A DNA stretch of 64,000 nt from Furcasterigmium furcatum (Eukaryota > Ascomycota > Sordariomycetes > Glomerellales > Plectosphaerellaceae): NCBI GenBank assembly GCA_001599815.1, contig BCIA01000004.1, forward strand, positions 5,792,082-5,856,081. The letters run 5' to 3'. Below the pieces are notes generated by a model that saw only the letters and a program-made list of their open reading frames with translations, was not told the origin of the DNA and ran no database searches. Made by a program: the position numbers and the translations under genes. Shown piece by piece: positions 58,350 to 64,000 of this stretch. Positions within the stretch are counted from its first letter, which is position 1. Every line of letters starts with the position of its first letter.

Positions 58350-59248
58350 GGTTGCTGTGTTAGTCTCCTGTCAGGTGAGCTCGCAAGGTAAGCACTCAGT
58401 AAGCTATCCTAGCACAATAGAAATAATTTGTCCTGTTAGTTTGCTGTATCCGGAGCGTGGGCCGCGCGCAAGATGTTGGATTCGAAAGAGGTGTGGGATG
58501 CTGGTGCTGGAGATCCGTGTAAGGCGCTGGGCTGGATGGTTGATGGCGCCAGTGTTGCGAGAGCCACGAAGACAAATTGAGGTCGATCCTGACCCCAAGA
58601 CTGTTAGGTGTGTGCCGCGTGGTGTCGTCGGAGGGGTCGCCAGAGGATCTAGGTAAGACGGAGTGAGGTAGTAGTAATAGAGATAATAGGAGCGGGCCAG
58701 TGAAGTCGAGAGGGCCAGTATATCCCAGAACGTAGCACGTGTACGGGTTGTGGTGTTGACTGGTTTTGTATGAGACCGAGTAAGTGGGTTGTCAAGGAGA
58801 AAGTCAAACTAAGATGTGACTCGGGAGGATTCGATGGTGGTTGGCGCACATTCGGAAGCCTACTTACATTCGGGGTCCAGAGGCTATTTGTACCTACCAA
58901 TCCGGAGTAATGGCTGCCGGTCGCTGTCGCAACTGGGTCGATGGAGGCTCAGTGGCCCACGCCGTATGAAATGGGGAAAATGGCACGCAAAGCTTCCTTG
59001 CCTCTCGCTCGTGACTGGCCGAAATTGACACTCCGGTGAGGGGCTTGTACAGTGCCGATTGACAACCCCGCAGATCTACTGGGCCTGCCGTGCTGCCGTG
59101 GTGTCGAGGTGTACCTAGCGCACGCCTGGTGCATCAACTGCGAGCCAATCACGCCAGGACAGTGGACCAGTTAGTTGAATATCATTCTTAGGTGTACTGT
59201 CTCTACTTCGGCGAATAAGCGGCTATCGCTGCGTCCAGCTCGCTGGGT

Positions 59249-60303
59249 TCAGACCCTGCGGCCACGCCAGCCGCCGCCTTCCCTGTCGAGGAGGTGAGCG
59301 ATCTCTTCAAACAGGAGCGAGTCGTCAGTGTTCTCGATCCCGCCATAAAGCCCCCGAAAGCCAGGAGTTCGCAGGCCGATAGGGCTAGTCCGCCGTTGAA
59401 GCGGCCTGTGACGGGATGCGGGGACCGGAGGTACGCGAACAACACGCCTCGCGTCTGGAGGTGCTGTATACGCTGCATCAACCTGACTCCAATGCCTGGC
59501 ATCTGGCACGTGCCGCGGAGTCCGAGGCTGCAGCATCGCAGGAAAGTTATCAGTATAGACGGGGAAACTTCCGGCCTCATGATCATCCACCCGGGGTATC
59601 CGTGGTCCCTGTGTCTCCCCAGGATATTGCCCGAGAGCAGCCCCTCGGCTTAGGAATAGGTCCTGAAAAGGCCCCGGTTAGCATTCTCTCCACTTCACAC
59701 GGAGACAAGCCCGGTTTTTACCTCCGCGTCATGTCCCGTCGCCCCGGAGGTGGTGCGAGATTGGGTTGAAAAGGGGGGCGGCAGATGCGGCCGTAAACCC
59801 TTGATTTCCGATGCCATCCTGTGTCCCCGCGGGGTCACCGACGTTGACCCGGAAGTCGTCCTAGTGTTTTGTTGCACATTCCATGAGGCTTGACGGAATA
59901 ATGAAGGCTCATCGATAGACTCTTGCGGCGACTGAGGCCTCGACACGGTGGACGATGACGCGAGACTCGGCGAGGCTGCACTTTCGACGTGTTTAGTGGA
60001 GTGGTTGCTGTCAAGACAGGGATAGCCTGTGTCGGAGCCCAAATGTGCGCTATCAGGGCTTGAGACCGGACAATTGTAGCCGTCAGGCTCTCGTGAAAGG
60101 TCTTTTTGGCCAGAGTCAGACGCGCACGGCATGAGACGTTCCCTGAGAGTTGCGGTACTATGCCTAAGAGGCTGATCAGGTCGTTGCCTGATGTCTGCAA
60201 GCTGGCCGCGCAGGCTTCGTGCGGGCTGGGCACGGCGTGGAAGGAAGGGGTTACCGACCTCGGCACGAGTCAAGGTGATCGTGGTTGGCTGGGATCGAAT
60301 CAT
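59249..60303 (-). CDS. Candidate two-exon gene, unknown protein
   Basis: Reconstructed by hand as exons 60303-59722 and 59662-59249, joined in phase 0, giving 331 residues. The 59-nt intron has a GTAAAA donor, a GCTAACC branch site 17-23 bases before the acceptor and a CCTTTTCAG acceptor, all close to fungal consensus. The two long minus-strand frames it joins are 582 and 414 bases, in matching phase. The product is Ser/Thr/Pro/Arg-rich (SPSLASSSTVSRPQSPQES stretch), with a more ordered C-terminus (GLYGGIENTDDSLLFEEIAHLLDR). No known domain was recognised. It lies between an unnamed gene on the same strand and the divergent kinase gene. Plus-strand frames overlap it, so it needs transcript evidence. 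Confidence 0.5.
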
Positions 60304-61254
60304 TTTCCAAGTGCTTCAAGGTAAGCAACTGGTCGAGTCGAGGAGTGGAAGCCCTGGATTACATGAGGACAAAAAACCCAATGGACTGTTCAACAAGTAA
60401 GATGGTGTTGGATGCATCTGGCCACGATACAGACAGTCGCATCCCGTCCACTCTCGGGAGTCGGTTGCCATTGAACAGTGATGCTCCTTCGGGCACCAGG
60501 TGGACGATATTTGCAGTGGGCGTGACTGAGCCCGCCTGCCGTTAGCACCTCACAGGGGAAGGACGACTGCTAAGGGTACCTACCTATCCATGGAAGACAG
60601 GAGGTGCCCGGGGGGAGTCGTTATGAATGGAGGCGGGCAGGAGTACACAAGGTACTACGTAGGTAAGGACTGAAGGCACCTACTAAGACAGAGGAAGGCC
60701 CGTAGTAATAATTAATTAGCAACTTAGGTACTCCTCAGTGCAGGGTGATCGGCCACAGCATTCCAGTCATCCCGGTGTCAACACCGCCGGAGAAGCCTGA
60801 CTAATAAGAAGGTAGTGGCTGCATTCTCCTCCCTGCCCGCGGTGGTCGCCGTGTCGCCCTCGTCGTCATCTTCCAAGGTTAGCCCCAGCCAATGCCCACC
60901 CACGTTCCTAGCAAGTAAGGTAGCAACTTGGCGGTCGTGCACGGCCACACTGCTTGATACGGGCCAGATCCAAGACAACCTGACAAAGCGCTGCCTCTCA
61001 ACCAAGGCCAACAATCTCGCTATTCTTCGGGCCCCAAAACCTCCTGGAGATCAGCCGTGCCAAACACCACGGCCAGCTCCAATGCCTGGCTCTGCCCGAC
61101 CGATGATCGACCGACAGCCTCCTTCTGCGGCCCGTCTCCTCCACAACTAGGCCGAGTCCTTCTTTCCATCCATTTCTCGACCCCCCTTGCGCGTAGCTGG
61201 TCTCTCGCTCCCCAGCCACCACGAACTCGCATTGTTGATGTTCGAGCGGGCAAC
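60304..61254. promoter_or_regulatory. Region upstream of the Pkh kinase gene and the candidate gene
   Basis: About 0.95 kb between divergent starts. It has several TACCTA/TAGGTA words (60576-60587, 60656-60667, 60723-60731) and no convincing TATA box. The frame of the kinase gene stays open upstream to about 61057, but that part looks like leader sequence. Confidence 0.45.
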
Positions 61255-63858
61255 ATGAGCGGGGATCTCAGCTTGTCGCAGGCCCTCGGAGGACTCCGCA
61301 TAGCCAATCCTGACGATGCTGGCTCTCCTCCCCCAACCCAACAACCGTCCGCTGTGGCGCCAGCCGCAATCACAGACAAACCTCGCGCTCCCGAAGCTAT
61401 CTACACATCCTCACCGTCCTCTACTCTTCCGACACCTGAGAGCCAGGACGGCCTCTCGTACTCCGATGAACCGCGCCAGAGGGCTGGCTCTGATACCACA
61501 GCCCGCAATGAGTACCGCCAGCCGACTTCGACCTACCAGCCCGACCTAGAGCGCACCGCCGCTGGTCACCAAGGCACCTCCCGGCCGCAGTCTAGTCTCT
61601 ACGCCATTCCCAACCCTCGATCAAACCCTGATGAATCACGAACACCCTCCCATTCAGCTGTTCTCCGCAACGAAAGGTCACGCTCTTCCATGTATGGAAC
61701 TCCCGTGGCCAGCGATTCGCGAACAGGTGCCGGCCAGCCCGGCCCGATCCCCTCGCGTGAAGGGAGCCAAAGAGAACCCGGCTACAATGCCCCTCGAGGA
61801 ACAATGCCTGCAGCCTCTGGTCCTCTCCCGCCGCGAAGAAGCTCCAAAGGAATGGGTGGAGGATACGTCTCTGCAAGCGGCACAGCTACACCTTCTCGAC
61901 GCGAGGGGTATGGACCGGAAGAACCTCTCCCCACCAGCAGCGAGGAGTGGAAGGACCGTGGAGCTGCCGTAGGCGTACGCCGCGAAGTTGACGCGAATGG
62001 CAAAACAGTCATCCGCCACGTCAAGAAGGGGGTGCGGGATTTCAACTTTGGTCGAATTCTCGGCGAGGGCTCCTACAGCTCAGTCTTCCTCGCCACAGAC
62101 AGACTCACACTCAAGGAGTATGCCATCAAAGTACTCGAAAAGCGACACATCATCAGGGAGAAGAAGATCAAGTACGTCAACATTGAGAAGGATACACTGA
62201 ACCGCCTCACCGAGCACCCTGGTATAGTGCGCCTCTACTACACTTTCCAGGACGAGACGTCGCTCTATTACGTACTCGATCTGTGCAACGGGGGAGAGCT
62301 GTTAGGGGTCTTGAAGAAGACAGGCACCTTCGATGTCGAATGTACGCGATTCTATGGTGCGCAGATCCTGGATGCCATCGACTACATGCACTCCAGAGGC
62401 GTCATACACCGCGATCTCAAACCAGAAAATGTTCTGCTTGACGACAACATGCATGTCAAGATTACCGATTTCGGTACAGCCAAGCTGCTGCAAGACCCAA
62501 GGGCAGTTCGGCCAGAAGACGGCAGCGGACGAGGGCTTCCAGAAGGTGCCCGCGGAGATGTTGACAATGATGGCCGCGCAGCGTCTTTCGTTGGCACGGC
62601 TGAATATGTCAGCCCCGAGCTGCTGACGAGCAAGAATGCTTGCAAGGCCAGCGATCTCTGGGCGTATGGTTGCATCATATACCAGCTGCTCGCCGGCAGG
62701 CCGCCTTTCAAAGCCGGCACAGAGTACCTGACGTTCCAGAAGATTGTCAGCCTCGAGTACGACTTCCCACCTGGTTTCCCAACGGCTGCTCGAGATCTGG
62801 TCGAGAGATGCCTGGTTCTGGACCCGGCACGCCGACTCACTGTCGAACACATCAAGAATCACGAATTTTTTGATGGGCAACCATTCGGAAAGGGGCTTTG
62901 GAGGACCAAGGCCCCTCGCCTGCGGCCATTCAATCCAGCTCCCCAGGAGCCGACGCTGATTCAACTGAACGGCTTCACAAACTCGGGCCAAAACTCGACC
63001 AATGCTGGCAGAGCGAATCCCCAGCAAGCCACCTCGGCCATGAATGGCTCTACACGACCAGCAAGAATCATTACGGAGCTCCCGCCGCCGACACAGCTTG
63101 ACATTGAGTGGTCTCCGGTGTTGACGAGGAACAATGAGAGAATCCTCAAGCTCGGAGATCTCATGGTCGTTTCAAGCCCACTGCCGAATAGCCCTCACGG
63201 TAAAGGCAGCGACCATGGTGAGGGCCACAAGAAACTCTCACGGTTCTTTGGCGGCAGCACAACAAAGAAGCGACAGAGGCTTGTCATGATTACATCGAGT
63301 GGACGAATTGTGCTTGCACCTGCTGGCGGTGAGGAGAAACGGGCGAAACAAGAGATATCTCTCCTGGGCCCCGAATGCTCGTGGAAAAGTCTTGCAGAGG
63401 CCAAGGGCCAGAACGCATGGTGCGTTGACACGGTAAGTACAACTTTTATTCTTCTTCACACAACGACTGGGCACGGTTTCCTGACCAAGAGACAGGACAA
63501 GTTCCATTACATTTTTGAGGATACCAAATCTGCATCGCCCGCGTCATCAGAGCTGGGCGGGATGCTAGCGGACGATTGGATCGATGCGCTGGAGCGCGCC
63601 AAGGAGCTCGCCATGTCCCAGACAAACATGGGCTCGTACGCTGCCGATAACGGCTTTGGAGACATGTCATCGACCATGTCCAGCCCTGCCAGCACTCTGG
63701 GCGGCCTTGGGCACTACGGAGACAACTTTGGCGCAACTGGCTCCGATCGATCTGGGCGCAACCACCTGAGCAAAACTCAACCAAGCACGGAGGATCAGCC
63801 CAAGCGCAACCGCTTTAGCAAGCGACATTCAAAAAACGGACTTGGGGCGCAGTTCTGA
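61255..63858 (+). CDS. PKH1: PDK1-type AGC kinase with C-terminal PH domain (Pkh1/2-like)
   Basis: Two exons, 61255-63432 and 63496-63858, giving 846 residues. The N-terminal 250 residues are Ser/Pro-rich and disordered. The kinase domain spans about 262-545: glycine loop GEGSYSSV, VAIK-type lysine in YAIKVLEKRH, HRDLKPEN, DFGTAK and activation loop SFVGTAEYVSPE, the PDK1 signature with its autophosphorylated Ser. A PH domain follows (about 625-775), with LGDLMVVSS and KKRQRLVMITSSGRIVLAP. The 63-nt intron is in frame and stop-free, with GTAAGT donor, CTGAC branch and CAG acceptor; removing it joins WCVDT to DKFHYIFED. Pkh kinases phosphorylate the activation loops of AGC kinases such as Ypk and Pkc1 in sphingolipid and wall-integrity signalling. 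The start at MSGDLSLSQALGG is chosen over an open upstream extension. Confidence 0.93.
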   Translation: MSGDLSLSQALGGLRIANPDDAGSPPPTQQPSAVAPAAITDKPRAPEAIYTSSPSSTLPTPESQDGLSYSDEPRQRAGSDTTARNEYRQPTSTYQPDLERTAAGHQGTSRPQSSLYAIPNPRSNPDESRTPSHSAVLRNERSRSSMYGTPVASDSRTGAGQPGPIPSREGSQREPGYNAPRGTMPAASGPLPPRRSSKGMGGGYVSASGTATPSRREGYGPEEPLPTSSEEWKDRGAAVGVRREVDANGKTVIRHVKKGVRDFNFGRILGEGSYSSVFLATDRLTLKEYAIKVLEKRHIIREKKIKYVNIEKDTLNRLTEHPGIVRLYYTFQDETSLYYVLDLCNGGELLGVLKKTGTFDVECTRFYGAQILDAIDYMHSRGVIHRDLKPENVLLDDNMHVKITDFGTAKLLQDPRAVRPEDGSGRGLPEGARGDVDNDGRAASFVGTAEYVSPELLTSKNACKASDLWAYGCIIYQLLAGRPPFKAGTEYLTFQKIVSLEYDFPPGFPTAARDLVERCLVLDPARRLTVEHIKNHEFFDGQPFGKGLWRTKAPRLRPFNPAPQEPTLIQLNGFTNSGQNSTNAGRANPQQATSAMNGSTRPARIITELPPPTQLDIEWSPVLTRNNERILKLGDLMVVSSPLPNSPHGKGSDHGEGHKKLSRFFGGSTTKKRQRLVMITSSGRIVLAPAGGEEKRAKQEISLLGPECSWKSLAEAKGQNAWCVDTVSTTFILLHTTTGHGFLTKRQDKFHYIFEDTKSASPASSELGGMLADDWIDALERAKELAMSQTNMGSYAADNGFGDMSSTMSSPASTLGGLGHYGDNFGATGSDRSGRNHLSKTQPSTEDQPKRNRFSKRHSKNGLGAQF

Positions 63859-64000
63859 CTTTATGGACACGCACGGGATTATGCATCGGGGGTTGATTCC
63901 CTGGATACCGGTCAGAACGCTGGAGGCGTGGTCTCGAGCAAGCCCTGTAATCATCGACAAACAGCATCTGGAAGCGTGGCGTTGTTAGCACTGCTGAGCC
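63859..64000. other. 3' region of the kinase gene
   Basis: The last 142 bases follow the kinase stop codon and probably are its 3' UTR. Nothing else is seen. Confidence 0.6.

Noticed and set aside
59416..59769. Plus-strand frame of 117 codons overlapping the two-exon candidate
   Set aside because: It has no start or splice support and no domain; the minus-strand intron signals are much stronger.

Overview
The window is nuclear DNA from a filamentous ascomycete. Genes are compact and usually have no introns or a few of 50-125 nt, with GTRNGY-type donors, CTAAC/CTGAC branch sites and YAG acceptors. The protein families are those of Sordariomycetes, and the CAP20/MPL1-type perilipin homologue and AA11 LPMO fit Hypocreales or Glomerellales. 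The exact genus cannot be read from the sequence. There is no rRNA, convincing tRNA, CRISPR array, transposon or virus-like sequence.

Layout. 0.2-3.0 kb: a DENN-domain Rab GEF (-). 3.0-9.3 kb: a gene-poor stretch with simple repeats and many TACCTA/TAGGTA words. 9.3-24.5 kb: a lipid-droplet perilipin homologue (+), a pirin with a possible membrane anchor (+), exocyst Sec6 (+), the endocytic scaffold Ede1 (-), alpha-tubulin (-), the GPI-mannosyltransferase cofactor Pga1 (+) and a WW-domain protein (-). 25.6-26.9 kb: a secreted AA11 chitin LPMO (-) with a TATA box, followed upstream by about 3 kb without a gene. 30.0-40.9 kb: an ataxin-2/Pbp1 homologue (-), complex III core protein 2 (-), RNA polymerase III subunit Rpc82 (+) and the mitochondrial GTP/GDP carrier Ggc1 (+). 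41.5-54.2 kb: a giant coiled-coil protein (+), mitochondrial seryl-tRNA synthetase (-), a dynactin Arp10/Arp11-like protein (-) and the Holliday-junction resolvase Yen1/GEN1 (+). 54.5-64.0 kb: a split-BTB protein (-), an unnamed fungal protein (-), a newly reconstructed two-exon candidate gene (-) and the PDK1-type kinase Pkh (+).

The gene content is mostly core housekeeping: polarised traffic (DENN, Sec6, Ede1, tubulin, dynactin), mitochondria (Qcr2, Ggc1, SerRS), RNA metabolism (Pbp1, Rpc82), DNA repair (Yen1) and signalling (Pkh). No biosynthetic cluster or defence island is seen. The exon structures were derived by hand from splice signals and frame continuity, and every multi-exon total is divisible by three. 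The most interesting items are the unrecognised two-exon gene at 59.2-60.3 kb, a Pbp1 homologue with no visible N-terminal Sm domain, the roughly 1,884-residue coiled-coil protein with about ten degenerate repeats, and an in-frame stop-free intron inside the PH-domain coding part of Pkh.
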